Positions 56,424 through 64,000 of a stretch of DNA of 64,000 nt are shown piece after piece (the first letter of the stretch is position 1; the number at the start of each line of letters is the position of its first letter). Below the pieces are notes generated by a model. It searched no databases. It saw only the letters and a list, made by a program, of their open reading frames with translations, and was not told the DNA's origin. Source of the DNA: Kineosporiaceae bacterium (GTDB lineage Bacteria > Actinomycetota > Actinomycetes > Actinomycetales > Kineosporiaceae); assembly GCA_016794595.1 (NCBI GenBank), contig JAEUJN010000075.1:40448-104447 (forward strand), read 5' to 3'. The translations under genes and the position numbers were made by a program.

Positions 56424-57734
56424 GTGATCGACCGTCGACGCCTGCTGACCCTGCTGACCCTGGCTCCCCTGGGGGTGCTCACGATGTCCCCGGCCCTCTC
56501 CGGCTGCGCCTCCCCGGCCGCGGCCGACGACCTGGCCCGCTCCGACCTGGCGCGCGAGGCCGCCGACCCGGCGTCCGCGGCCCTCGCCCACGCGGCCGTC
56601 ACCGACCTGACCGCCGACCTGCACCGCACCCTGGCCGCCACGGTGCGGGGCAACCTGGTCAGCTCACCGTTCTCGGTGGCGATGGCCCTCGGCATGACCG
56701 TGCAAGGGGCGCGCGGGGCCACCGCCAGCGAGCTGCTGGCCACCCTGCACGCGCCGTCCGCCGCCGACCTGGCCAGCGGTCTGAACGCCCTGGACGCCGC
56801 CCTGGCCACCCGCGCGGGCACGGTGCGGCTGTTCGACGGCAGTGAGGGCGAGGTGGCGCTCAGCTCGGCGAACAGCCTGTGGGGGCAGCGGGACACGGTG
56901 TGGGACAAGGGTTTTCTCGACACCCTGGCTCGCCACTTCGGCTCCGGGATGCACCAGGTCGACTACCGCACCGCCCCCGATCAGGCGCGCCGAGAGGTCA
57001 ATGCCTGGGTCGGCGAGCAGACCCGTGAGCGCATCCCCGAACTCATCGCGGACGGCGTGTTCACGGTCGACACCCGGCTCACCCTGGTCAACGCGGTGTA
57101 CCTGAAGGCCCCCTGGCAGCTGCCGTTCGACACCGACGCCACCCGGCCCGCACCGTTCACCCGGCTGGACGGCTCCACCGTGCAGGCCGACCTGATGCAC
57201 GCCCCGGTCACCGGTCGCTTCGGCCGCGGTGAGGGCTGGGTAGCCGCCACCGTGCCGTACGCCGACGGGCGCCTGGCGATGACCGTCGTCCTGCCCGACG
57301 TCGGACGGTTCGCCGAGCTCGAGCAGAACCTGGACGGCGCCTGGCTGCGCGCCGTTCAGAGCTCCCTGCGCGACAGCCAGGTTCAGGTGAGCCTGCCGCG
57401 CTGGACGACGCGCAGCCAGCTGCCGTTGCGGCCCGTCCTCGAGCAGCTCGGCACCAGGCTGGCTTTCACCGACGACGCCGACTTCTCCGGGATCACCTCC
57501 CAGGAGCCACTGTTGATCAGTGCCGTGATCCACGAGGCGTTCATCGCGGTCGACGAGGCCGGCACCGAGGCGGCTGCCGCCACCGCGGTCGTCATGATGG
57601 CCACCGGCGCCCCGGCCGATCCGGTGACGCTGATCGCGGACCGCCCGTTCCTCTACGTGATCCACGACAACGCCCAGGGCGCTCTCCCCACGCCGCTGTT
57701 CATCGGCCGGGTGCTCGACCCGACGGGGCGGTGA
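56424..57734 (+). CDS. Serpin-type serine protease inhibitor, lipoprotein
   Basis: Serpin of 436 residues. GTG 56424 starts a signal sequence with a lipobox (ALSGC, Cys near 30), so the protein should be lipid-anchored outside the membrane. The serpin core is complete: NLVSSPFSVAMALGMTVQGARG near 78, TLVNAVYLKAPWQLPF near 215, and PFLYVIHDNAQGALPTPLFIGRV at the end. The reactive-centre hinge reads GTEAAAATA from Gly380, the small-residue run required in inhibitory serpins. The P1 residue lies in the following loop (VVMMATGAPADP) and cannot be fixed. Bacterial serpins are rare and usually inhibit host or own proteases. Confidence 0.92.
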   Translation: MIDRRRLLTLLTLAPLGVLTMSPALSGCASPAAADDLARSDLAREAADPASAALAHAAVTDLTADLHRTLAATVRGNLVSSPFSVAMALGMTVQGARGATASELLATLHAPSAADLASGLNALDAALATRAGTVRLFDGSEGEVALSSANSLWGQRDTVWDKGFLDTLARHFGSGMHQVDYRTAPDQARREVNAWVGEQTRERIPELIADGVFTVDTRLTLVNAVYLKAPWQLPFDTDATRPAPFTRLDGSTVQADLMHAPVTGRFGRGEGWVAATVPYADGRLAMTVVLPDVGRFAELEQNLDGAWLRAVQSSLRDSQVQVSLPRWTTRSQLPLRPVLEQLGTRLAFTDDADFSGITSQEPLLISAVIHEAFIAVDEAGTEAAAATAVVMMATGAPADPVTLIADRPFLYVIHDNAQGALPTPLFIGRVLDPTGR

Positions 57735-57876
57735 TCCGCAGTGAACACGTTCAGCGGTGTTCTCGTGCCGACGGTCACGTCACACTCGGTGGAGCAGGAT
57801 CCGTGCCCAGGCAGGACGCCGAGGCACCAGCCAGACCCGTGTCCCGACCCTGATGTGATGCCATGGACGGCCAGCA

Positions 57877-59637
57877 ATGCCCCACCCGATCCACCGAATC
57901 GCTCGCACCGCCCTCGTGATCCTCGTGGTTCTCGGCACAGCGCTGTCACCGGTCACGACGGCCGACCCCGCGGACGCCGCCCCGGTCGCGTCCCGGTCGG
58001 TGTGGGTGTGGGAACACGGCAGCGACCCCGCTGAGCTCTACGACTGGACCGTCGACCACGACGTCGACATCGTCAACCTGGTCGGTCGGACCACGGCGCC
58101 CTCCCCCGCCGAACTCACCTACCTGGCCGCGCTCGGCACCGCGCTGCACGCGGCCGGCAAGAGGCTTAACGCGCTGGCCGGCGACACCGGAGACTGGGCG
58201 ATCGCCTCGAACGGCAAGGCCGTGGCCTGGGCCAGGGCCCACCTGGCGACCGGCGCGTTCGACGGCGTCCAGCTCGATGTCGAACCCTGGGCGAACGAGG
58301 CCATCTGGGGTACCTCTGCCCCGGACGGGTCGCCGGCCACCGCCGCGGACGCCGCCCTGCGCCAGGCCACGCTGCGCTCCTACGTGCAGATGATCGCCGA
58401 CGTGAAAGCGGCTGTGGGGCAGGGCAAACGGGTCGAGGTGAGCACGGGTAGCTGGTTCAACTACTACACCCTCGGGGACGGCAGGAACGTCCTCGAGGCG
58501 GTCATGGACGCCGCGGATTCGATCGCCGTCATGTCCTACAACACCGACACCGCCGTCGTCGAACGGATCGTCGCGCAGGAACTCGCCTACGGCAACGTCG
58601 TCGGCAAGACCGTCCGCGTGGGGATGGAGACGAACCGGCGACCCGACAGCCCCGAGGAGACCTACTACGGGCGATCGCGAGCCATCCTGGACGCCGATGC
58701 CGCCACCCTGGTGTCCCACCTGGGCAGCAACCCGGCCTTCGGCGGCATCATCATCGAGGATCTCTCCGGGTGGATGGCCCTGCCCACCGGCCCGGCGGCG
58801 CCGTCGGCCGTCACCGCGACGCCGACCGGCACCGGAACGGTCGCCGTGACCTGGCACGCCCCGAACGGCGGCTCCGCACCGGCCGGGTATCGGCTCTGCT
58901 GGACCGGCACGACGGCCGGCTGCGTCCAGCGGGCCGGATCGTCCACCAGCGCGACCGTCACCGGTCTCGACGCGAGCAACTCCGCCTACCGGTTCACCGT
59001 CACCGCGATCGGTGCCGACGGCGCCGGACCGCCGTCGGCACTCAGCAACACCGTCGGGACGCCCACGTTCGCCGTCACGAACACCCGCGGTGCACCGACG
59101 CACCCCACCCCGGGGTTCGCCAACCTCGACGCGTCCGTCACCGGCGTCCGATCGAACGGTGGCGGTGCGTTGCTCGGCGTCCGATGGGCCGGCAGCTCAC
59201 CGGCCGGGTGCCGTCCCCCGCGCGGCCCCGTCGCCCTCACCGGCCGCACCCGTATCACCTGCACCGTCGCGCCGCGCGGCTCGCGCTACCGGTTGGGCCT
59301 GACGCTGACCAACGTGTTCGGAACCAGCGCGCCGACCTACGCGACCCACGCCGTGGCGGCGGCATCCCGGCCCGGCCGGCCCGTGTTCACGGCCGTGACC
59401 GGTCGCGGCAGGGGTCGCACCATCACCGTCATCATCCGCGGCGCCGCAGGGTACGGGTCCGCCGTGACGCAGTACGTCGAGACCAGCAGGTGCTCGCGAC
59501 ACAACCCGACCACGGCCGGGACCTACACCTACACCTGTCCTGCTGGGGGCCGCTGGTACTCCTTCACGGTGACTGCACGCAACGCCCACGGGGCGGGACC
59601 GACTGCGTCGGTGCGAACGGTCAGATCACACCGCTGA
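57877..59637 (+). CDS. Secreted GH18-like protein with FN3/Ig-like repeats
   Basis: Secreted protein of 586 residues with signal peptide (ALVILVVLGTALSPVTTADPADAAP). Residues ~40-300 form a TIM-barrel-like domain. The core FDGVQLDVEPW places Asp129, Gln132, Asp134 and Glu136 where chitinases of family GH18 have DxxDxDxE, with the third-position Asp replaced by Gln. IAVMSYNTD near 225 matches the family's strand-6 M-x-Y-N/D. After it come a fibronectin type III domain (~310-395) and two more Ig-like modules. Activity (glucanase, chitinase or binding only) is unsure. It starts 142 bp behind the serpin gene. Confidence 0.7.
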   Translation: MPHPIHRIARTALVILVVLGTALSPVTTADPADAAPVASRSVWVWEHGSDPAELYDWTVDHDVDIVNLVGRTTAPSPAELTYLAALGTALHAAGKRLNALAGDTGDWAIASNGKAVAWARAHLATGAFDGVQLDVEPWANEAIWGTSAPDGSPATAADAALRQATLRSYVQMIADVKAAVGQGKRVEVSTGSWFNYYTLGDGRNVLEAVMDAADSIAVMSYNTDTAVVERIVAQELAYGNVVGKTVRVGMETNRRPDSPEETYYGRSRAILDADAATLVSHLGSNPAFGGIIIEDLSGWMALPTGPAAPSAVTATPTGTGTVAVTWHAPNGGSAPAGYRLCWTGTTAGCVQRAGSSTSATVTGLDASNSAYRFTVTAIGADGAGPPSALSNTVGTPTFAVTNTRGAPTHPTPGFANLDASVTGVRSNGGGALLGVRWAGSSPAGCRPPRGPVALTGRTRITCTVAPRGSRYRLGLTLTNVFGTSAPTYATHAVAAASRPGRPVFTAVTGRGRGRTITVIIRGAAGYGSAVTQYVETSRCSRHNPTTAGTYTYTCPAGGRWYSFTVTARNAHGAGPTASVRTVRSHR

Positions 59638-59819
59638 GCCCCGGCCTCGGTGAGAGGCGACCCTCCCCACCCGGACTCGTGCGCACGAATCGACGCCGCG
59701 GGGTGTGCCTGCGGTGCGCGGCCCGTGCTGGATCATCATCCGTTTCGCCACGGTCCCCGAGCCGGTTCGAGTGGTGTTCGAGCGCGGCTCGGGTGCGATG
59801 CCCCACGTACAGTGCACGC

Positions 59820-60554
59820 GTGGCCGAGCAGTGGTGGCACCGGGCCGAACTGGGGCGCTTCCTGGACGCCGCCCTGGTGCGTCCGGTGCCGCGCGATCAC
59901 ACCGAGTCCGACGATGCCTTCCGGCGCCGGCGGTGGGTGGCCGCGGTCACTGCGGCCGCGGGCTCGGTTCTGCTGTGGGCCTCCTTTCGGCTCGAGCCGG
60001 GCGACCGGCGCTTCTACCTGACCACCGTGGCCCTGGCCCTGGTCTGGGTGGTGGGATCGCTGGCGTCCGGCCCGCTGCACCTGGGGTGGGCGAACACCCG
60101 CCGGGGGCACCGGCTGGCCCGGCCGGTGGTGCAGTCGCTGGCGTTGGGGGTGCTGGCGGTCGGGCTCTTCACCGCCGGGGCGCTGATCGTCGCGCGGCTG
60201 CCGATGCTGCGGAACAGCGTGAACGACGTCCTCGACCACGCCCGCTTCGGGTCGCTGCCGGTGGTGGCGGCGATCACCCTGATCAACGGCCTGGCCGAGG
60301 AGTTGTTCTTCCGGGGGGCGCTGTTCGCCGCGATCGGGCGCCGCCATCCGGTGGCGATCTCCACGGCCCTGTACACCCTGACCACGGTGTTCAGCCTGAA
60401 CCTGATGCTCGTGGTCGCCGCAGCGGTGCTCGGGGTGGTGGTGGGGCTCCAACGGCGGGTGACCGGCGGCGTCCTCGGACCCATGATCACGCACGTGACC
60501 TGGTCGCTGAGCATGCTGCTGATCCTGCCGCCGCTGATCACGGCGCTCACCTGA
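59820..60554 (+). CDS. CPBP-family (CAAX protease-like) membrane protein
   Basis: Membrane protein of 244 residues with about seven hydrophobic segments. It carries the family motif 1 EELFFRGALF with Glu160/Glu161 and Arg165. The motif 2 region reads VFSLNLML, where a His is usual, so Asn may replace a catalytic residue. Motif 3 HVTWS lacks the Asn found in many members. It may be a divergent or inactive CPBP protein. GTG 59820 starts at the natural N-terminus; the open frame further upstream overlaps the previous gene and lacks coding character. It is 22 bp before the NmrA-like gene. Confidence 0.82.
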   Translation: MAEQWWHRAELGRFLDAALVRPVPRDHTESDDAFRRRRWVAAVTAAAGSVLLWASFRLEPGDRRFYLTTVALALVWVVGSLASGPLHLGWANTRRGHRLARPVVQSLALGVLAVGLFTAGALIVARLPMLRNSVNDVLDHARFGSLPVVAAITLINGLAEELFFRGALFAAIGRRHPVAISTALYTLTTVFSLNLMLVVAAAVLGVVVGLQRRVTGGVLGPMITHVTWSLSMLLILPPLITALT

Positions 60555-60576
60555 CGCTGCGTGCCAGCATGGGGCT

Positions 60577-61596
60577 ATGACCTCCTCCGTGGTTCCCGGT
60601 CCCGGTTCCGGCGCAGGCCGTCTCGCGCTGGTCACCGGTGCCTCCGGGTACATCGGTTCCCGGTTGGTGCCGGAACTGCTCGCGCGCGGGTGGCAGGTGC
60701 GCGTCCTGGTGCGCCGGGTGGCCTCGGTGCGCGAGCGCGCCTGGGCCGACCGGGTGCAGGTGGTCGAGGGGGACGCCGGAGCCGTGGACTCGCTGGCCCG
60801 GGCCCTGGACGGCGCCGAGGTCGCCTATTACCTGCTGCACTCGATGGACGGCCAGGGTGACTTCGAGGCCCGCGACCGCAGGCTGGCCCGGACCGTCGGG
60901 CAGGCCGCCCGGCGGGCCGGCACGCCGCGGATCGTGTACCTGAGCGGGCTGCACCCCGAGGGTGAGCTGTCCGCCCACCTGGCCTCGCGGGTCGAGGTCG
61001 GCGAGATCCTGATGTCCAGCGACGTGCCCACCGCGGTGCTGCAGGCCGCGGTGATCCTGGGGGCCGGGTCGGCGTCCTTCGAGATGTTGCGCCACCTGAC
61101 CCAACGGCTGCCGGCGATGATCGCGCCCAAGTGGCTGGGCAACCGGATCCAGCCGATCGCCGTCCGGGACGTGCTGCACTACCTGGCCGGTGCCGCCGAC
61201 CTCGACCCCTCGCTCACCCGCACCTTCGACATCGGCGGCGAGGAGGTGCTCACCTACCGCCAGATGATCGAGCGGTTCGCCCGGATCGACGGCCGGCTGC
61301 CGAGGCTGATCCTGACCGTTCCCGTGCTCACCCCGTGGCTGGCCAGCCAGTGGGTGGGTCTGGTCACCCCGGTGCCCTCCGGGTTGGCGAAACCGTTGGT
61401 GGGCAGCCTGTTGCACGAGGTGATCTGCACCGAGAACGACATTCGCGACCTGGTCGGGCTGCCGACCGGCGGGCTCACCGGCTTCGACGACGCGGTGCGG
61501 GCGGCCCTGGCCGGCAACGGCGAGCGGCCCGAACCGGGCACGGTCGAACCGGAGCGGTTGACCGCCGCCGACCCCGCCTGGGCAGGCGACGCGTGA
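60577..61596 (+). CDS. NAD(P)H-binding NmrA-like oxidoreductase
   Basis: Protein of 339 residues with a Rossmann motif VTGASGYIGSRLVPELL (TGxxGxxG, ~19-26). YYLLHSMDGQGDFEARDR and IVYLSGLHPEG are typical of the NmrA/complex-I-NDUFA9-like atypical SDR family with a Ser-centred site. It probably binds NAD(P)H as a reductase or redox sensor. The ATG lies 22 bp behind the CPBP gene and the gene is followed after 37 bp by a kinase-like gene, so they form a likely operon. Confidence 0.88.
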   Translation: MTSSVVPGPGSGAGRLALVTGASGYIGSRLVPELLARGWQVRVLVRRVASVRERAWADRVQVVEGDAGAVDSLARALDGAEVAYYLLHSMDGQGDFEARDRRLARTVGQAARRAGTPRIVYLSGLHPEGELSAHLASRVEVGEILMSSDVPTAVLQAAVILGAGSASFEMLRHLTQRLPAMIAPKWLGNRIQPIAVRDVLHYLAGAADLDPSLTRTFDIGGEEVLTYRQMIERFARIDGRLPRLILTVPVLTPWLASQWVGLVTPVPSGLAKPLVGSLLHEVICTENDIRDLVGLPTGGLTGFDDAVRAALAGNGERPEPGTVEPERLTAADPAWAGDA

Positions 61597-61633
61597 GTGG
61601 GGCCGGCGTGGTGTCGATGGCGGGGGCGACCCC

Positions 61634-62176
61634 GTGAGTCGGCCGGGGGTCCTGGTGGTCTTCGCCGGGCTGCCGGGAGTGGGCAAGACGGCGGTGTCCC
61701 GCCGGGTGGCCGACCGGCTCGGCGCGACCTTCGTGCGGATCGACACCGTCGAGTCGGCGATCGCCTCGACCCTGCACCCCTTCGGTGACAGCCCGGTGGG
61801 CTACGTGGTGGCGGCCCGGGTTGCCGCGGATCAGTTGCGGTCCGGCCGCCCGGTGATCGCGGACGCCGTCAACGGGCTCCAGATCGCCCGTGACCTGTGG
61901 GTCGACCTGGCGGCGGAGTGCGGCGCCGAGCTGCACTGGGTGGAGGTCGTCTGCACCGATCCCGCCGAACACCGTCGTCGGGTCGAGTCCCGGACCGCCG
62001 AGATGCCCGGTCATGCCCTCCCCAGTTGGTCGGAGGTGATCGCCCGCGCCTGGGAGCCGTTCGTCGAGCCCCGCCTGGTGATCGACAATCTCGGGGACGT
62101 CGAGGCTCAGGTGGAGCGGGTGCTCATCGCGATCGAGCGCGGACGACCCGGCACGCCGTCCGATGACCCAATGTGA
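61634..62176 (+). CDS. P-loop kinase-like ATPase
   Basis: Protein of 180 residues with Walker A GLPGVGKT at ~12-19, a downstream lid with RRVESR and a hydrophobic P-loop-kinase core (VVFAGLPGVGKT to VEVVCTDP). It resembles the AAA_33/zeta-toxin-like/shikimate-type group of small kinases. Substrate unknown: sugar, nucleotide or aminoglycoside-like acceptors are all possible. GTG 61634 follows the NmrA-like gene by 37 bp. A poorly ordered start and the last residues (PGTPSDDPM) are variable. Confidence 0.8.
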   Translation: MSRPGVLVVFAGLPGVGKTAVSRRVADRLGATFVRIDTVESAIASTLHPFGDSPVGYVVAARVAADQLRSGRPVIADAVNGLQIARDLWVDLAAECGAELHWVEVVCTDPAEHRRRVESRTAEMPGHALPSWSEVIARAWEPFVEPRLVIDNLGDVEAQVERVLIAIERGRPGTPSDDPM

Positions 62177-62224
62177 TGGAGCGATAACTTACTGCAATAG
62201 CCGGTGGGGGTCCTTGGGGGGAGC

Positions 62225-63697
62225 ATGGGAGTGACAGGTACGGCAGCGCGTCCGGCATCAGGCGGTCGCCACGGCGGACGCTGCGGTGGCCGCCGCGGTG
62301 GGGGCGGGACTCGGCGGGCAGCGTCCTCGAGTCGGGCATGGTTCTCGCGAGCGGCGTCCACGGCGGTGCTGGCGTTGATCGCATCGGGAGGGCCGGCCGG
62401 TGCGGACGCCGTGGCGAGCCCCCTCCTGCCCGCCACCCCGCTCACATCGGCCAGCCGGGTCACCACGGCCGGCCGGGTCACTGCGGCCACGCAGGTCACG
62501 CCGGCTCCCGGCCCCACGGTGACGGTTGTCGGGACCGGGTTCGGTCACGGAGTCGGCATGTCGCAGTTCGGCGCGCTCGGGATGGCCGTGGCCGGGTCAT
62601 CGACGTCCGCGATCCTGCGCCACTACTACGCGGGGACCTCGGTCACGGCGGTCCCGGACAACGTCGACCTGCGGGTCAACGTGATCGATCGCGCCACCTC
62701 GCTCGCACTGCGCACGGAGCCGATCGCCGCCGGTGGCGGCACGCTGCAACTCATCGACAGCAGCCGCCGGGTGAGCGTCCTCCAGCCCGGGGGCGCCGTC
62801 GGGGTCGGACTGGCCGGCGGCCGGCTCAGGGTCACCGTCACCTCGCCGTCCGGGCAGGTCAGGTCGTTCACCACCGGGGCGCTGACCGTGCGCTGGAGCG
62901 GGGCCCGGGGATTGCCCGGGCCCGCGAGCGCGCTCGGGGTGTCATCGAACGGCTCGAACGAGGGCCTGCCGGCACCCAAGCTGCGCCAGTACCGGCACGG
63001 CGTCCTGAGCCTGGTTCCGGTGCGGTCGGGCGGCCGGGTGCGGATCGCCGGGGTGCTCACCCTCAACCTGCACCGGGAATACCTGCGCGGGATCGCCGAG
63101 GTGCCACCTGCCTGGCACAGCTCGGCCCTGAAGGCCCAGGTGATCGCCGCTCGGACCTATGCCCTCAGCGAGTACCGCGGCGGGGCGTCGCCGGCGTGCG
63201 GTGGGTGCCATCTGTGGGACGACCAGCGCAGCCAGGTCTACCGCGGCTGGGACGCCGAGCGCGACGGTGCCCGCTGGGTGCAGGCGGTCGGTGCCACGCA
63301 CACCTCGTCCACTCGCGGGCTCGCGGTGACCTACCGTGGCAGCCCGATCCGGGCCTATTACTCCTCGTCCTCCGGCGGGCGGACCCGGGATGCCCGCACG
63401 GTGTGGGGAACGGCGGTCCCCTACCTGCGGAGTGCTCCTGACCTCTGGAGCGCCGATCCTGCGGTCAACCCCAAGTACGCCCTCTGGCGCCGGACAGTGC
63501 CGATGGCGAAAGCGGCCGCTGTCTTCGGGCTACCCGATGTCGCCTCGATCGTGGTCACCAGGAAGGACGGCGCCGGAGCGGCGCTCGCGGTCACCGCCAC
63601 GTCGACCGGTGGACGCCGGTCCACGGTCAGCGGCGCCCGACTGCGGTCGGCGCTGCGGTTGCCGGCGGTGTGGTTCCGGGCCTTCGAGGTGTCCTGA
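62225..63697 (+). CDS. Secreted SpoIID/LytB domain protein
   Basis: Secreted protein of 490 residues. A Gly/Arg-rich N-terminus (~1-30) precedes a hydrophobic core (STAVLALIASGG) as signal sequence. The SpoIID/LytB motif VVGTGFGHGVGMSQFGA begins near residue 101 and is followed by a beta-rich domain. In the second half, NLHREYLRGIAEVPPAWHSSALKAQVIAARTYALSEY is the core of the SpoIID lytic-transglycosylase-like family with the Glu. GAYYSSSSGGRTRDA-like residues close it. It would cut or bind peptidoglycan at the cell surface. ATG 62225 has GGGGGG just upstream and follows the kinase gene by 48 bp. Confidence 0.9.
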   Translation: MGVTGTAARPASGGRHGGRCGGRRGGGGTRRAASSSRAWFSRAASTAVLALIASGGPAGADAVASPLLPATPLTSASRVTTAGRVTAATQVTPAPGPTVTVVGTGFGHGVGMSQFGALGMAVAGSSTSAILRHYYAGTSVTAVPDNVDLRVNVIDRATSLALRTEPIAAGGGTLQLIDSSRRVSVLQPGGAVGVGLAGGRLRVTVTSPSGQVRSFTTGALTVRWSGARGLPGPASALGVSSNGSNEGLPAPKLRQYRHGVLSLVPVRSGGRVRIAGVLTLNLHREYLRGIAEVPPAWHSSALKAQVIAARTYALSEYRGGASPACGGCHLWDDQRSQVYRGWDAERDGARWVQAVGATHTSSTRGLAVTYRGSPIRAYYSSSSGGRTRDARTVWGTAVPYLRSAPDLWSADPAVNPKYALWRRTVPMAKAAAVFGLPDVASIVVTRKDGAGAALAVTATSTGGRRSTVSGARLRSALRLPAVWFRAFEVS

Positions 63698-64000
63698 TCA
63701 GTCCGGGATCCGGTCGAGCTCGTCCGGCTCGCCCACCTCGGTCGGGTACTGGACCAGCTGCACTCGGTTACCGGAGGGATCGACGAGAGTGGCCAGCACC
63801 CCACCCCAGCTCTGCGGCGCCGGAGCGCCGTCGAACCGGACTCCGCGGGCGCTCAGGGTGCGGTACTCCCCGGCGACGTCGGGCACCCGGAGCGACAGCC
63901 CGGTGAACCGTCCCACGAGTGCCAGGTCGTCGTCGGGGGCGTCCGGCGGCACCTGCTCGACGACGAGGTCACAGCTCCCGACATCCACGACGAGCCAACC
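63698..64000 (-). CDS. VOC-family protein, 5' end outside window
   Basis: C-terminal ~100 residues of a vicinal-oxygen-chelate protein. The frame is open to the window edge (GWLVVDVGSCDLV), so the start lies outside. GLSLRVPDVAGEYRTLSARGVRF is the first unit of the second betaalphabeta module and TLVDPSGNRVQLVQYP has the closing Glu/Gln ligand region, with Gln in place of the common Glu. It converges directly with the SpoIID gene, the stops being adjacent with no gap. Confidence 0.82.
   Translation of the reverse strand, partial: GWLVVDVGSCDLVVEQVPPDAPDDDLALVGRFTGLSLRVPDVAGEYRTLSARGVRFDGAPAPQSWGGVLATLVDPSGNRVQLVQYPTEVGEPDELDRIPD

Overview
The window is high-GC DNA of roughly 70% G+C by eye, with GTG starts, tightly packed ATGA/GTGA-coupled genes, LysM-BTAD and TadE-like proteins, a SCO7613-type membrane protein and a MoxR/DUF58/VWA operon. 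This points to an actinomycete (Actinomycetota). The genus cannot be fixed from the sequence. I saw no rRNA, tRNA, CRISPR array, insertion sequence or phage structural gene.

Left part (1-7.5 kb): the 3' part of a secreted polysaccharide deacetylase, a convergent secreted FN3/PKD protein, a single-chain (long-form) PurL, an unrecognised protein and a rhomboid protease. Next comes a defence-type island (7.6-19.6 kb). It holds a complete type I restriction-modification set (hsdM, hsdS, hsdR) with three companions: a coiled-coil protein with a nuclease-like C-terminal fold, a divergent 640-residue protein that looks like an HTH plus methylase/specificity remnant without a SAM site, and an AlbA_2/HATPase protein between hsdS and hsdR. 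Just beyond hsdR lie about 490 bp of non-coding DNA, a 32-residue hydrophobic peptide gene and a 54-nt hairpin. This is the most unusual part of the window.

Middle (19.7-39.4 kb): M3 metallopeptidase, GNAT acetyltransferase, TPR-GGDEF protein, YwiC-like membrane protein, a sigma-like HTH protein, a class III aminotransferase, a DeaD-type RNA helicase, a PiT phosphate transporter with a PHO-box-like array upstream, and a five-gene operon of TadE/pilin-like proteins ending in a LysM-BTAD membrane protein. The Tad ATPase and TadB/C genes are not in that operon. Then come a cyclopropane-fatty-acid-synthase-like methyltransferase, an S51-type peptidase and an AGE-family isomerase.

Right part (39.6-64 kb): a sugar-kinase-like protein, a large SCO7613-type membrane protein, a VOC protein, and the operon protease - MoxR - DUF58 - VWA - VWA (leftward), probably a cell-envelope or stress module. 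After it come a secreted beta-propeller-like protein, a DUF3820-DUF1905 fusion overlapping an ABC1/UbiB-type kinase, and a divergent TetR/NAD-epimerase pair with two matching palindromic operators. Next are a second NAD-binding protein, a membrane diguanylate cyclase, a lipoprotein serpin, a GH18-like secreted protein and a CPBP membrane protein. The window closes with an NmrA-type protein, a P-loop kinase, a SpoIID/LytB protein and a VOC protein cut by the window edge.

Intergenic spaces carry several short tandem arrays (12-bp, 14-bp and 5-bp units) and two copies of an inverted element built on GCTCATGCTCC. In one copy the right arm contains the apparent start codon of the next gene.
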